Shown: in pieces, positions 1 to 8,540 of the stretch
How the letters are laid out: each line of letters begins with the position of its first letter
How positions within the stretch are numbered: the stretch's first letter is position 1
Source of the DNA: an uncultured Phocaeicola sp.
GTDB lineage: Bacteria > Bacteroidota > Bacteroidia > Bacteroidales > Bacteroidaceae
Assembly: GCA_947581855.1 (NCBI GenBank)
Contig: CANPVZ010000013.1
Location: forward strand, 1-64,000
DNA: 64,000 nucleotides
Reading direction: 5' to 3'
Position numbers and translations under genes: made by a program
The notes under the pieces: generated by a model
What the model was told of the DNA's origin: nothing
Seen by the model: the letters and a program-made list of their open reading frames with translations, nothing else
The model's database searches: none

Positions 1-99
1 TCCGCATTCAAAGAGAAATCATAATCTTTGAATGCAGATGAGAATGCCGCATACAAATCTTTGAAAGAAACGGACTCCCTAAAATCCGCAACAAATAGT

Positions 100-1628
100 C
101 CTGCAGGCTAATTTTGCTGTCAGGTGTCCTATTTGTCGATTTTCTTGCCTCTTTAGCTGTTGCAAAGTATGGTTATTACGCTCCTCCCCCTTACCCCGTC
201 AAGCATTAGAGGGGCTTTATGCTGTCGTTAACCCTAACATTCGGATTTTCAGCCGTCAGTGAGCGCGAAAGGGTTCTGATATGATTTGTTGTGCGTGTAG
301 ATGTTCAGTTGATAGAGCCTTGCCGTCCTTATCCACTTTGCGGGCACGCTGATAAACTTGAAGACGAAGGCTTTGATGCGGCTGTTTTTCTTCAGTCCGA
401 AAGCTTTCGTGTCCAGTCTGCCCATGAGGAATTTGTAGAAGTTTCGTATGAGTGCCGTCAGCAGCAGGAACACTGTGTTCTCAGCCATGAACGACTTCGG
501 CAGCCTTGCCCATCCGAATCCGTTGTTCATGTCGTCGAAGATGCGTTCCTTGTCACCTCTGAGGTTGTAGAACTCCACAATTTCTCGGTTTGTTGAGGTG
601 TAATCGTTGGTTAGGATACAGCGGTAAGTGTACTCGCCTTCCCACAGGTCCAGGTCGCCGTTCATCCGGCGCACCCGCTGTATGACGAGGCGGTAGGTCT
701 TGTCCTCCCACTTCTCCGTGAGGATGGAGTTCACCTCATACTCGATGCCGTTGATCTCTTTTCGCTTCCATCCACGCAGTGCCAACAGGCTGTCATAGAG
801 TGAGCCGCAGCGGTTGGCACGGATGTAGAAATGCTCCGAGTGTTTCTCAACGGTTTCCACAATCTCGCGTGAGCAGGAGCCGCAGTCCATCCTGGCACGC
901 TTGATATGTATATCGTTGGACTCAAGGTTTGAGAAGATACGCTCCAGCGTGTCCTGCTGGTGGAAACGTACGTTGGCATTGCCGTCGCGGTTTTCTATAC
1001 CCACTATGAGGTCGCCAATGACTGCCACGCCTGGACTGTAGCCGGTAAACTTCTTGTAGGTCATCTTCGCATCGTACTTCTCCGTCTCTATGAACTGATG
1101 GTCGAAATCAAGGTCGTACGACGCTCCTGCCACAAGCTGACCTGTGCTCAGAAGCGCCTTTACCAGCAGGCTGTTCAGCTTCGTGGCCGTATTGAATTCA
1201 TAGCTCTTGCCTGTGTCGGATGTATAGGTCGTATTGCCCGTGGCCAGTTCTGAAATCGCTCTCAGAACAGTGTCAGAGCTGCAGGTACGCAGAGAGGGGT
1301 GTAGCGAGAGATGGGGCATCAGGTGGCTCGTTATGTCCTCCACGCAGTTGCCTCCGCAGAAATAGACACTTGCCAGCGAACCAGCAATTTCGCTGTACTG
1401 ATAGCCGTATGATGTACACCTCAGACCCAGCACTTTGTCGATAACTGGACCCACAAAACGGGAAAATTGCTCTCTCACATGAAATATTCCTCCAAAAGGA
1501 GTGATTTTCTCAGATTTAATTTGTAGCTTTGGCATGCCATTGAAGTTTTTGCTTGTCTTGAAATGTAGCACTAAGGTAAGTGAAAAATCTGACATGGCAA
1601 AATCCTGAGCAACTTTTTGTTGCTCAGG
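100..1628 (-). mobile_element. IS1380-family insertion sequence
   Basis: The element holds one transposase gene on the minus strand. Both presumed ends are 25-bp blocks that begin CCTG and finish CAGG (100-124 and 1604-1628). The right block is a near-perfect palindrome around AACTTTTTGTT. I could not find a convincing target duplication: the flanking four bases are TAGT and TACT. The exact ends are therefore approximate. It probably interrupts the left part of the mobilizable element that follows. Confidence 0.7.
249..1595 (-). CDS. IS1380-family DDE transposase
   Basis: This 448-residue protein has the size and layout of IS1380 transposases common in Bacteroides. It catalyses cut-and-paste movement of its own insertion sequence. 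Visible family features are a first acidic patch in YDLDFDHQF near residue 160, a second in RMDCGSCSREIVE near residue 235, and the late RGDKERIFDDMNNGFG block that carries the catalytic glutamate, followed by the hydrophobic NTVFLLLTALIRNF stretch. The gene fills the element, with short non-coding margins on both sides. The reading frame is intact, so the element may still be active. Confidence 0.93.
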   Translation of the reverse strand: MSDFSLTLVLHFKTSKNFNGMPKLQIKSEKITPFGGIFHVREQFSRFVGPVIDKVLGLRCTSYGYQYSEIAGSLASVYFCGGNCVEDITSHLMPHLSLHPSLRTCSSDTVLRAISELATGNTTYTSDTGKSYEFNTATKLNSLLVKALLSTGQLVAGASYDLDFDHQFIETEKYDAKMTYKKFTGYSPGVAVIGDLIVGIENRDGNANVRFHQQDTLERIFSNLESNDIHIKRARMDCGSCSREIVETVEKHSEHFYIRANRCGSLYDSLLALRGWKRKEINGIEYEVNSILTEKWEDKTYRLVIQRVRRMNGDLDLWEGEYTYRCILTNDYTSTNREIVEFYNLRGDKERIFDDMNNGFGWARLPKSFMAENTVFLLLTALIRNFYKFLMGRLDTKAFGLKKNSRIKAFVFKFISVPAKWIRTARLYQLNIYTHNKSYQNPFALTDG

Positions 1629-1653
1629 TACTTATAAAATAAGTTAAACTAAA

Positions 1654-2016
1654 ATGCTGCGGAATTTAGGATATCTTGAAGAAGAACGTAATGAACAAAT
1701 TAGAAAAGAAAATGAGAGACGATTCCAACAAGAGCAACAAAGGATAAACAATCAACGTCTTCATGAGATTAATGAACGTAATCGCATTGCTTTAGAACGG
1801 GAAAATGCGAGGAGAAGAGCAGAGGAAAAAAGAAAAGCGGAACAAAAGCGAAAAGAAACCAGTCGCACAAACACAAATGTTCCTCCGTCGCAACCGAAGA
1901 ATAATCGTTGGTCAATAGGCTCTAATCCAACTCTTCTTCCACGAGCAACCTCATCAAAAACAGCAACTACAAAAACAAACTCATCTAATAAAACCGATGG
2001 AAAAGAGGGAAAGTAA
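1654..2016 (+). CDS. small charged coiled-coil protein, unknown function
   Basis: I do not recognise this 120-residue protein. Residues 1-75 are almost entirely Glu, Arg, Lys, Asn and Gln in a pattern expected of one long helix or coiled coil. Residues 76-120 are Thr/Ser/Pro/Asn-rich and look disordered. An in-frame stop lies three codons before the ATG, directly beside the IS1380 end, so the IS may have removed the original 5' part of a longer gene. A hairpin terminator follows, which supports transcription on the plus strand. There is no signal peptide. It may be an accessory protein of the neighbouring mobilizable element. Confidence 0.45.
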   Translation: MLRNLGYLEEERNEQIRKENERRFQQEQQRINNQRLHEINERNRIALERENARRRAEEKRKAEQKRKETSRTNTNVPPSQPKNNRWSIGSNPTLLPRATSSKTATTKTNSSNKTDGKEGK

Positions 2017-2045
2017 GTAATCTTATTGCAAAATGAATTGTATAT

Positions 2046-2079
2046 GCAGTCAATCGCCAGTCGGTTGGCTGCATTTTTT
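2046..2079 (+). terminator. intrinsic terminator
   Basis: GCAGTCAA pairs with TTGGCTGC across an 11-base loop (one G-T pair) and is followed by six T. It sits just after the coiled-coil ORF on the plus strand. Confidence 0.6.
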
Positions 2080-2096
2080 CTGTGTGCAAGGATGGT

Positions 2097-2252
2097 CTAT
2101 TCGCCACCGATGGAGGGGCGGTTAGCACCGCTCGCCTCCAGATAGTCGTTTACTGCGTCACGCATGGTGAACTCTCTCATGCCTGTCTTTGCCCAGTAGA
2201 TAAGGGCATCAACAGCGGCTTTTCTTGCCTTGCTGTATTCGTTGTCTGTCAT
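2097..2252 (-). CDS. 51-residue hypothetical protein
   Basis: This short reading frame starts MTDNEYSKARKAAVDALIYW and ends with a Gly-rich tail before a TAG stop. It has no membrane segment. Its orientation and spacing (21 bp after the end of the next gene upstream) make it the last gene of the mobilization operon. Codon use looks like its neighbours: acceptable Lys/Glu/Ala codons and no rare runs. I do not recognise a family. It could be a truncated remnant, since the element is disrupted to its left. Confidence 0.5.
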   Translation of the reverse strand: MTDNEYSKARKAAVDALIYWAKTGMREFTMRDAVNDYLEASGANRPSIGGE

Positions 2253-2273
2253 GATTCTGATGTTTTGAGTTTT

Positions 2274-2822
2274 CTAAAAAAGTGTGATGCATATCCAAAT
2301 GGTGATTTCAACAAAGATGATAGACCAACTTAGGAAAGCCAAGCCGAACATCCAGGCATAGGTGCTACCGTTGAAGTATGCACCCTCCTCGATATTGCGG
2401 ATTCGTTTAAGCTCTTTCTGCTGGTGAGTGAACAGGTCGTTTATCCGCTTCTCATGCTCGTCAAGGGCTTGCTTGAAAGCAGAAATGGCGGTGTTGTTCC
2501 GCTTATCCAACTGGGCAACTCCTTCATCGTTGATGCCGACTTTGAGGTTGCTCTGCTCTGCCTTGACTATGGCATGGCATATACTATCCACGATGTTGTC
2601 CGTGCTCCTGTGGGCAGCCATAAGTGCCACTTTCGTTGATTCCAACCTCCGATAGGCATTGCCCAGTTCCTCCTTTGCCTCATAGAGTGCTTTCTTGGCT
2701 GATTCAATCTCTTTCAGGGTCACTTTGATTTCTTCCTTGCCACTCTCGATGTTCTCGTCCTCCTGCATCTGATTGTACAGGTTAAGCACATCCTGTGTGG
2801 CATCTTTCTTGTTTCTTCCCAT
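2274..2822 (-). CDS. coiled-coil membrane protein of mobilization operon
   Basis: This 182-residue protein has a long charged coiled-coil body (about residues 30-145) and a single C-terminal hydrophobic segment (about 152-180, starting AWMFGLAFLSW), so it is predicted to be anchored in the inner membrane by its tail. It lies 19 bp downstream of the relaxase gene on the same strand, a position often taken by accessory mobilization genes in Bacteroides mobilizable elements. A role in linking the relaxosome to the conjugation channel is only inference from position. No enzymatic motif is visible. Confidence 0.7.
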   Translation of the reverse strand: MGRNKKDATQDVLNLYNQMQEDENIESGKEEIKVTLKEIESAKKALYEAKEELGNAYRRLESTKVALMAAHRSTDNIVDSICHAIVKAEQSNLKVGINDEGVAQLDKRNNTAISAFKQALDEHEKRINDLFTHQQKELKRIRNIEEGAYFNGSTYAWMFGLAFLSWSIIFVEITIWICITLF

Positions 2823-2841
2823 ACCGTTCTTGTTTGAAAAG

Positions 2842-4107
2842 TTATCGTTTCATGCCTCTCTTTATCGGCTTGCAGAGTGTGTTTGCTTGCATTGCGCAAC
2901 GTCTTGCCCATTCACGGTCATCATCGTCCTTATCACGTCCCCAGCCACTGCCAGGACTGCCACCGCCACCACATGACTCAGACATCGATGTGGCAGCATC
3001 AAGGTAGTTCATGAAGAGCAGCATGGCTACATTCAGAATGTCAGTGTGGCTTGCGGATCCATTCTCGGGAACTTCGATACAACTGTTCATCGTGTCGTAA
3101 GCAGTTCTCGGCATGACTATGCTGAAACGCTCACCATCGACTTCAATAATCTTTCTCAATCCGGCAGGAAGGTCAGGTTTGGCAACATTGCTTGTACGAG
3201 ACAGACCACCTTGCGATGCCGTATTTCTGCTGTCCAATGTGGTAGCGTTTGAAACAGAAGGAGAAGGTCTTTGACCAACTGCAACAGGTGTTGGCTGAGG
3301 GTGCAGCTTGCGGAAGGTATTCCCGATTTTCGATGCGGTGAGATTCCTTCCTACACCCAGTTCGGAAGCCTTGATGGTAGTTTTTCCGAACTTGAAGCGG
3401 TAGCCATGCACCCTGCCTTGACCATTCTTGTCACGGATAAGCTCGATGTCATATCCCTTTGCCCTCAATCGGTCGGCATATTCATCCCAATCAAAGAACG
3501 GCATTGAACGCAGCACATCCATACAGGCTTTGGTCACCTCTGCAATGCGTTCCTGACGAATATCCATGGCATCCTTCCAACCATGACGCTGATTGATGGC
3601 TTTCGCAGCCATCACGGCACGCTCACCGATGAACTTCACATCATTGAGATTACCGTCCATGTCGATGCGGTTCACCACCAGATGCAGGTGGGGAATGCCA
3701 CTCTTGGAGTCACGGTGAAGGGCGGCAAAATATTGTGAGTTGGCTATGTTGGTCGGCTTGACCGAAGTTGCAGCCTTGCCTTTCTTCTTGCCGATGTGGT
3801 TCACCTTGGAGATACCATCCATCTCACGAATGAACTCGTCAAGGAATCTTCTCCAGTCCTCCATAGTCCAGTTACGTGCCTCCTCCTCAGATGGGGAAAG
3901 CTCAAAGCGGATGGACGTCAGTTCGATGGGCTTCTTGGCATACCTCTGCTTGAACATGGACTGATGCAGCACCATCTCGTCCCACATGCCCATCGGCGGC
4001 AGACCCTCGCTGAGATGGTTGGTCTTGACGATGTCCGCGCGATTGTTTTTGGTTGCGTAATTGGTCATTGCCTGACCATGCTGAATTGCTGACGCTTTTG
4101 CTATCAT
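2842..4107 (-). CDS. relaxase / mobilization nuclease (MOBP type)
   Basis: This 421-residue relaxase would nick the element's transfer origin and lead the strand into a recipient, using a conjugation machine supplied in trans. The N-terminal 180 residues form the relaxase domain. The metal-binding HxH signature lies in HRDSKSGIPHLHLVVNR near residue 131, after an N-terminal block of Asn and Tyr residues (MTNYATKN) that probably holds the nicking tyrosine. The C-terminus is Gly/Ser-rich and then basic. Its ATG overlaps the stop of the MobC-like gene by four bases, so the two are translationally coupled. It differs in sequence from the conjugative transposon relaxase at 12930-14489. Confidence 0.88.
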   Translation of the reverse strand: MIAKASAIQHGQAMTNYATKNNRADIVKTNHLSEGLPPMGMWDEMVLHQSMFKQRYAKKPIELTSIRFELSPSEEEARNWTMEDWRRFLDEFIREMDGISKVNHIGKKKGKAATSVKPTNIANSQYFAALHRDSKSGIPHLHLVVNRIDMDGNLNDVKFIGERAVMAAKAINQRHGWKDAMDIRQERIAEVTKACMDVLRSMPFFDWDEYADRLRAKGYDIELIRDKNGQGRVHGYRFKFGKTTIKASELGVGRNLTASKIGNTFRKLHPQPTPVAVGQRPSPSVSNATTLDSRNTASQGGLSRTSNVAKPDLPAGLRKIIEVDGERFSIVMPRTAYDTMNSCIEVPENGSASHTDILNVAMLLFMNYLDAATSMSESCGGGGSPGSGWGRDKDDDDREWARRCAMQANTLCKPIKRGMKR

Positions 4108-4499
4108 AACATATCCAAGAATTTGTCTCTAATGCGGCTCAATTCCTCTATCAGGGTGTTGATGCCTTGAAGCCAACGTTCCATGAAGTCGGCTCTCTTG
4201 AAGAGTTTTAGTCTCTCGGTCTGTGGCAGGGCATGAAGCGCATTGCGCACATAAACCAGTTCAGACCTTGCCCCGATTAAGCCCTTCAAGGCTTCCTCCT
4301 GCTCTGCGGTCATGGGTAGGGATGGCTTGTGTCCGATGCCTAAGTCATGAAGATATGTGCTCTTGCTCCTGCCTGACAGTCGGGCATTATGTACTACCAA
4401 GTCGTAGTGTTCTTCTGTGAAACGAACGTCAATGTGTCTGGTCTTCGGAGGTCTCTTCCTTGAGGTTTTCTCCGTGTTGTTATTCTTGTCTTTTGTCAT
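4104..4499 (-). CDS. MobC-like relaxosome accessory protein
   Basis: This 131-residue basic protein has the layout of plasmid-type MobC proteins: a Lys/Arg-rich start, a ribbon-helix-helix-like segment (RHIDVRFTEEHYDLVVHNAR, residues about 21-40, then SGRSKSTYLHDL) and a helical C-terminus. MobC proteins bind the transfer origin and help the relaxase open the DNA. It is the first gene of the mobilization operon and overlaps the relaxase start. Family membership rests on pattern and context, since MobC proteins vary widely. Confidence 0.8.
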   Translation of the reverse strand: MTKDKNNNTEKTSRKRPPKTRHIDVRFTEEHYDLVVHNARLSGRSKSTYLHDLGIGHKPSLPMTAEQEEALKGLIGARSELVYVRNALHALPQTERLKLFKRADFMERWLQGINTLIEELSRIRDKFLDML

Positions 4500-4729
4500 T
4501 GTAGATGGGGTTTATAAAGTTTATACTTGATATAACAGGACAGCCAATGTGAGCCTGCGAACATTCAAGAATGCCAGTAGGAAGCGGTGGGCGAAGCGAA
4601 ACCGTCTGACACTGGTACTTCTTGTTTAGACCTCCGAAAAAAAACTACGGCTAATAGAGGTAGCGGCTTCTGGATAGCTTGCCTGTCGGGAACGTCAATA
4701 GTCGAAATAAGGGAAAAGTAGAGATGACA
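4500..4729. other. intergenic region, candidate transfer origin (oriT)
   Basis: No gene is seen here. It lies directly upstream of the mobC-relaxase operon, where oriT usually sits in mobilizable elements. Weak dyads are present around 4570-4625 (CCAGT ... ACTGG and CGGT ... ACCG around a GGGCGAAGCG centre). No nick site can be named from the sequence alone. Confidence 0.3.
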
Positions 4730-5572
4730 TCATGAGTGACTTGGGGTGATATGCGCGCCATGTCTCTCCGTGTGATCCTCGCATCGTCCTTCATGGGGCG
4801 GTGGCTGCAAGAGGTTGCCCTCGTCATCATAGACAGGAGACGGCAGCAACTCAATGGGTGATGCCCCTTCTCCTTGATTGCAGTCATCTTCTGACGGCTG
4901 TCCAACCTCATACTCAAAATGGTCATCACCTTCCTTTTCCCTTTGTTTGAAGTCTTGTGGTATCGGAGAAGGATCTGAAAGTCCATCCCCGATAACATGA
5001 GAATTAACGAAAGGGGAAGAGGTATTATAAGAGGCAGGAACATGGGGCTGCAGAATGTCAGTAGTGGCAGGATTGACGCTGCTGTCTTTCTGCTGACCTA
5101 TGCCATTGGAAAGATTGCCTTCCGAAGAGCAAGCGGTATCGGATGGGACATTGGACACCGATTCCTCTTGGGTGGCGGAAGTCACGGATTGACGGTTGTA
5201 GAAGGGGTTCTTGATGGCTTCCTTGATGCCGTCAACGTACCAGAAGGCGATGCATAGTATCGTATGTATGGAGGTGCGGTTGTTCCTCTCGGTTGAGAGG
5301 ATGCCCACCTGATTGAACAGTTCCACCACCTTTGCCGCTGTCTTGCGGTCACACTTCCAAAGGGCAGACAGCTCAACGGTAGAGATGGCAAACTGCCCGA
5401 TGGAGAGAGAAGCGGAGAAGCCTGTCTTCAGATAAACACTTGGCTTGGTGGATGCCATTGATACAAAAGTGCCGAAGGCGGTCATGCGGTGGAAGCCCTG
5501 CCTGTCATCCTTCAAGAAATCGAGCTGTTCCTTGGTCAGCAGGATTCCGTATTTTATGCTTTGGTTACTCAT
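4730..5572 (-). CDS. hypothetical winged-helix-like protein of the mobilizable element
   Basis: This 280-residue protein has an ordered N-terminal half (about residues 1-130) and a disordered, acidic, Ser/Pro-rich C-terminal half. Residues 60-100 (QFAISTVELSALWKCDRKTA and the following VVELFNQVGIL) have the spacing of a winged helix with the recognition helix around CDRKTAAKVVELF. That suggests DNA binding, perhaps in replication or regulation of the element. It lies between the mobilization genes and the excisionase-like gene on the same strand. I cannot assign a specific family. Confidence 0.7.
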   Translation of the reverse strand: MSNQSIKYGILLTKEQLDFLKDDRQGFHRMTAFGTFVSMASTKPSVYLKTGFSASLSIGQFAISTVELSALWKCDRKTAAKVVELFNQVGILSTERNNRTSIHTILCIAFWYVDGIKEAIKNPFYNRQSVTSATQEESVSNVPSDTACSSEGNLSNGIGQQKDSSVNPATTDILQPHVPASYNTSSPFVNSHVIGDGLSDPSPIPQDFKQREKEGDDHFEYEVGQPSEDDCNQGEGASPIELLPSPVYDDEGNLLQPPPHEGRCEDHTERHGAHITPSHS

Positions 5573-5669
5573 CTTGAAAAACTGATTATTAGTGAAACGG
5601 ATTACTCAGCAAAGAAAGAATGAATAGTTTCTCTTTCCCCTTTCGTAAAAAGTAGATTACATGATTCTC

Positions 5670-6119
5670 TTATCCGTCATGCCATTCTTCCCCATCAGGA
5701 TTTTTCTCGCCCTTGACCCTCTTCATGGAGGCAGGCTTGTTCTTCTTGCTTTTCTGCAACATTGCCAGATGAGCCTCGAAGTCTGCCTGTTCCTCCTGGG
5801 TCGATTCGTAAGGCTTGTCCCATGAGCCACCTGCCTCAATCCATTTTATCAGCTGGTCTTTGAAGAAGTAGAGCGTGTTCCCTCTCTTGTAGAAAGGAAT
5901 GCGCCTTTCAGATGTGTAAGCATAAAGCGATGAGACTTTCTTTCGGACGAAGGCACTTGCCTCTCTGATGTCCATAAGAACATGGTCATTCTCGCTCGGA
6001 GCATTGCCTATTCTCTGACCAATGTCATCAAGACGAGTCATCATCGTATTGACCTTTGTCAGAAGTTCGCCAACTGCACTGGGCAGTTGGTCGAACGATA
6101 ATGATTTGTTTTCTTCCAT
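5670..6119 (-). CDS. helix-turn-helix (excisionase-like) protein
   Basis: This 149-residue protein has a coiled N-terminus, then a MerR/excisionase-type helix-turn-helix at about residues 48-95: MDIREASAFVRKKVSSLYAY, then RRIPFYKRGNTLYFFKDQL. That layout (helix, SxxxxY turn, then a Lys-rich wing with tyrosines) is typical of Bacteroides element proteins annotated as helix-turn-helix domain proteins. It lies 25 bp downstream of the integrase gene on the same strand, so a role in controlling integration or excision is likely. The basic tail has no recognisable domain. Confidence 0.8.
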   Translation of the reverse strand: MEENKSLSFDQLPSAVGELLTKVNTMMTRLDDIGQRIGNAPSENDHVLMDIREASAFVRKKVSSLYAYTSERRIPFYKRGNTLYFFKDQLIKWIEAGGSWDKPYESTQEEQADFEAHLAMLQKSKKNKPASMKRVKGEKNPDGEEWHDG

Positions 6120-6144
6120 TTGTTATCCTGATTATGTTTTTCAC

Positions 6145-7284
6145 TTATGTCTGGTCACTCTCTTCCTTTGTTGGTATTTTGAGCGAGATACGTTCTGCCG
6201 CATCACGTTTGAGTTCGTCCACCACATCGGCATACACCTGAGTAGTGGCAAGATTGCTATGGGTAAGCAGCTTGCTCACGGTGTAGATGTCCGTTCCCTC
6301 TGCCAACTGCAAGGTGGCAAAGGTATGACGGAAGCAGTGGAAGGTGATGTGTTTCTCGATGCCGGAAGCTTTTATCCACGGTTTGAGATACAATGCCACT
6401 GTACTGTTCGTGAGATTCTTGAACACCTGGCCTGTGCCTCGCTCGCCACAGAGCTGCAGAGCCTCTTCGCTGATAGGCAGGATTGCAGCGGTGGAAGTCT
6501 TCTTGGTGATAATGTCCATTCCCCAGCCGCCATCAGCCAACTTGACTATGTTCTCCCACTGGAGTCTGATGCAGTCAGAGAGGCGAAGACCTGTAAGGCA
6601 GGAGAAGAGACCAGCACGGCGAAGGACATCACTCTTGCAAGGAGTCTGAGACAGCTGCAACAACTCTTCCTTGGTGAGGAACTGCCGCTTGTTGCCATGA
6701 GCCTTGGCACGCACAAGTTTCTTGGCGATATTCTCTTTGAGCAGTCCGTCCTCGTATGCGATGGCAAGAATGCACTTCAACTTGGTAAGGTTGTTGTTGG
6801 CAGTCGTTCCCATCATGCGCTTACCGTTGTGCATACAGGCATCCGACAACAGGTAGTCGAGGAATCCCTGACAGTACGGAACGGTAAGGTCGCAGAAACG
6901 GCACTCTCCATGCGTGTAGTTGTGGAAGTGCATGTAGGCGGTTGCCCAGTTCTGGCTGCTGCCACGCTCAATCATGAGGTTCTTGAAGTATTCCAAGAAG
7001 CTCTCCTTGCCCTTGTTGCGGTCGAGGAAGCCATACTCCTCATTGATGATGGACTCAGTCCTGCGGCACTTGATGATTTCCGCTTTCTGAATCATACTCT
7101 TGTTGTACTCCTGCTGAAAGCGTTCAACTGGTTTGGTGTAGATGTAAAGACCAAGGTACTCCCTGCGTGAGAGTTTGCCTGTCTTCGGGTTGCGGATTGG
7201 GGGATAGAAATCCAGATAGAGGGAAGTCTGTCCGTTCTTGATAGGTCGTTTCCGCACGGTGACCTTTGTACAAATGTTCGTCAT
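6145..7284 (-). CDS. tyrosine recombinase / integrase of the first mobilizable element
   Basis: This 379-residue site-specific recombinase has the usual three parts: an arm-binding N-terminus (residues 1-80), a SAM-like core-binding domain (about 90-200) and a catalytic domain. Catalytic residues are visible: Arg in CLTGLRLSD (about 256), His-x-x-Arg in HCFRHTFAT (about 329-336), the second His in LLTHSNLATT, and the nucleophile Tyr in TQVYADV. All six conserved positions appear present, so the enzyme should be active. It should integrate and excise the element whose right end lies in traG at about 8.6 kb. A promoter with TAACTTTG lies about 90 bp upstream. Confidence 0.92.
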   Translation of the reverse strand: MTNICTKVTVRKRPIKNGQTSLYLDFYPPIRNPKTGKLSRREYLGLYIYTKPVERFQQEYNKSMIQKAEIIKCRRTESIINEEYGFLDRNKGKESFLEYFKNLMIERGSSQNWATAYMHFHNYTHGECRFCDLTVPYCQGFLDYLLSDACMHNGKRMMGTTANNNLTKLKCILAIAYEDGLLKENIAKKLVRAKAHGNKRQFLTKEELLQLSQTPCKSDVLRRAGLFSCLTGLRLSDCIRLQWENIVKLADGGWGMDIITKKTSTAAILPISEEALQLCGERGTGQVFKNLTNSTVALYLKPWIKASGIEKHITFHCFRHTFATLQLAEGTDIYTVSKLLTHSNLATTQVYADVVDELKRDAAERISLKIPTKEESDQT

Positions 7285-7370
7285 ATTGTTATTCTTTTAT
7301 TATTCTTACCGATGTGTATCTGAGGATGCGAATAGCCATGGTCGCAACGCTTTAACTCTCAAATCCGATG

Positions 7371-7404
7371 CAAAGTTAGATTGCCGTGAAAAGAGGAAAG
7401 CAAA
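7371..7404 (-). promoter_or_regulatory. promoter of integrase
   Basis: On the minus strand TTTG (7401-7404) is followed 22 bases later by TAACTTTG (7371-7378), a Bacteroides -33/-7 pair with slightly long spacing. The integrase ATG lies about 85 bases downstream. The rest of the 7285-7602 gap shows no gene. Confidence 0.5.
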
Positions 7405-7602
7405 GATGGCTTCAAATAGTATCTGAATTTAACCTGAATTTGCTTTTGAGTATGATTTTACGCTAAAAATCGGACTTAAATGGGGTTTCAGTAGCGCATT
7501 TTATCTTATATCCGTTTCTCTGCGTTTGGGGTTTGTTTCGACCGTCAATGATAGCAGTTTCAGACCATTTGCAACGGCATGGGTCGTATATGAGTTTGTT
7601 TC

Positions 7603-8316
7603 TCACTTCCGCTTTGCCTTGGTCGAAGTGCTGCTTTTCTCTGCCTTCTTGCGTGCTGCCTCCCAGTCTGCTTTCAGATAGTAGTTGGCTCTTCCGCCTT
7701 TGAACTTTCGGATTCTCACTCCATGAGTTTCTGCAAATCTGCGTACCTGAGTCTTACCCAATCCGTAGAGTTTCATGATGTCGAAGCAGGTGTACCAGTC
7801 ATCGGAAATGTTCTTTCCCTGTTCTTCATTATAAAGCCCGATGACCCTCTCTACATCTTCTTTCTTGAAGCATGTCGTACCCCATGCATGGACTGATTGG
7901 AGTTGGTAGCGGTTGCGGACTTCATAGAATCTGCCATACTTAATATCAAAGGTGCTCAACACCTCTGCCATCGTATAATGGGTGTCGTGAGTTACTCCAT
8001 CAGGTGCTATTTCCCCAGCCTTGGGAGTCTTGCGACACTTTGCCAACTTGTTGACTGAGCCTGTCTCGGCATCTTGGCGAGAAATAGACTCTTTCGGTAT
8101 TATTACCTCATAGCCTTTGGAGTGGGCAAGTTTCAACAGTTCATCCAATGTAATTCGCGTCATTCTTGACATGATTTTTACCGTGATGATTTCACCTCTT
8201 TGAATTAGCCTATACATAGACCTCTTACTTATTCGGAGGTAATCGGCTGCATCTTGGACAGTGAAGAATTTTTGTGAGGACAGTTGATGTCTCTCTGTTT
8301 CATTTACTTGTGCCAT
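7603..8316 (-). CDS. two-domain helix-turn-helix protein of mobilizable element
   Basis: This protein (237 residues from the ATG at 8316; an in-frame ATG at 8340 is also possible) has an excisionase-type helix-turn-helix near the start (FFTVQDAADYLRISKRSMYR, then IQRGEIITVKI). A second HTH-like region is in the C-terminal half (DWYTCFDIMKLYGLGKTQVR). Two DNA-binding units suggest it binds paired or phased sites. The phased GTGmCA repeats at 8382-8416, just upstream of its own start, are the obvious candidates. It probably regulates integration or excision. The tail is rich in Lys and Ser. Confidence 0.78.
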   Translation of the reverse strand: MAQVNETERHQLSSQKFFTVQDAADYLRISKRSMYRLIQRGEIITVKIMSRMTRITLDELLKLAHSKGYEVIIPKESISRQDAETGSVNKLAKCRKTPKAGEIAPDGVTHDTHYTMAEVLSTFDIKYGRFYEVRNRYQLQSVHAWGTTCFKKEDVERVIGLYNEEQGKNISDDWYTCFDIMKLYGLGKTQVRRFAETHGVRIRKFKGGRANYYLKADWEAARKKAEKSSTSTKAKRK

Positions 8317-8381
8317 ACTGCAAAATTTTAGTCCGTTCAATTACTTTGTTTGCAATCCTGTACACGGTCCATAACGGAAAG

Positions 8382-8463
8382 TGACATAGAGTGCCATAAT
8401 GTGCCACAAAGTGACAGCCTTCTGTCCGTGTCCGTGATTTCACGTGGTACAACTGTGGTACAA
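8382..8463. repeat. helically phased direct repeats upstream of HTH gene
   Basis: Four copies of GTG(A/C)CA start at 8382, 8392, 8401 and 8411, about one helical turn apart. They are followed by two copies of GTGGTACAA at 8444 and 8455. Such phasing is typical of sites for recombination directionality factors, integrase arm sites or repressors. The tract lies between the HTH gene and the element's right end. Confidence 0.55.
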
Positions 8464-8540
8464 AATTACTCTAAACGGATGAAACTCGCAATAGGCGGTT
8501 GGAGCGTTATGTTAATGAATATGTATTGAAAATGAGCATT

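Noticed and set aside
6022-7170. Long open frame on the plus strand opposite the integrase
   Set aside because: The minus strand encodes an intact integrase with all catalytic motifs in this region. The plus frame is low in coding character and is the usual shadow of GC-skewed codons.
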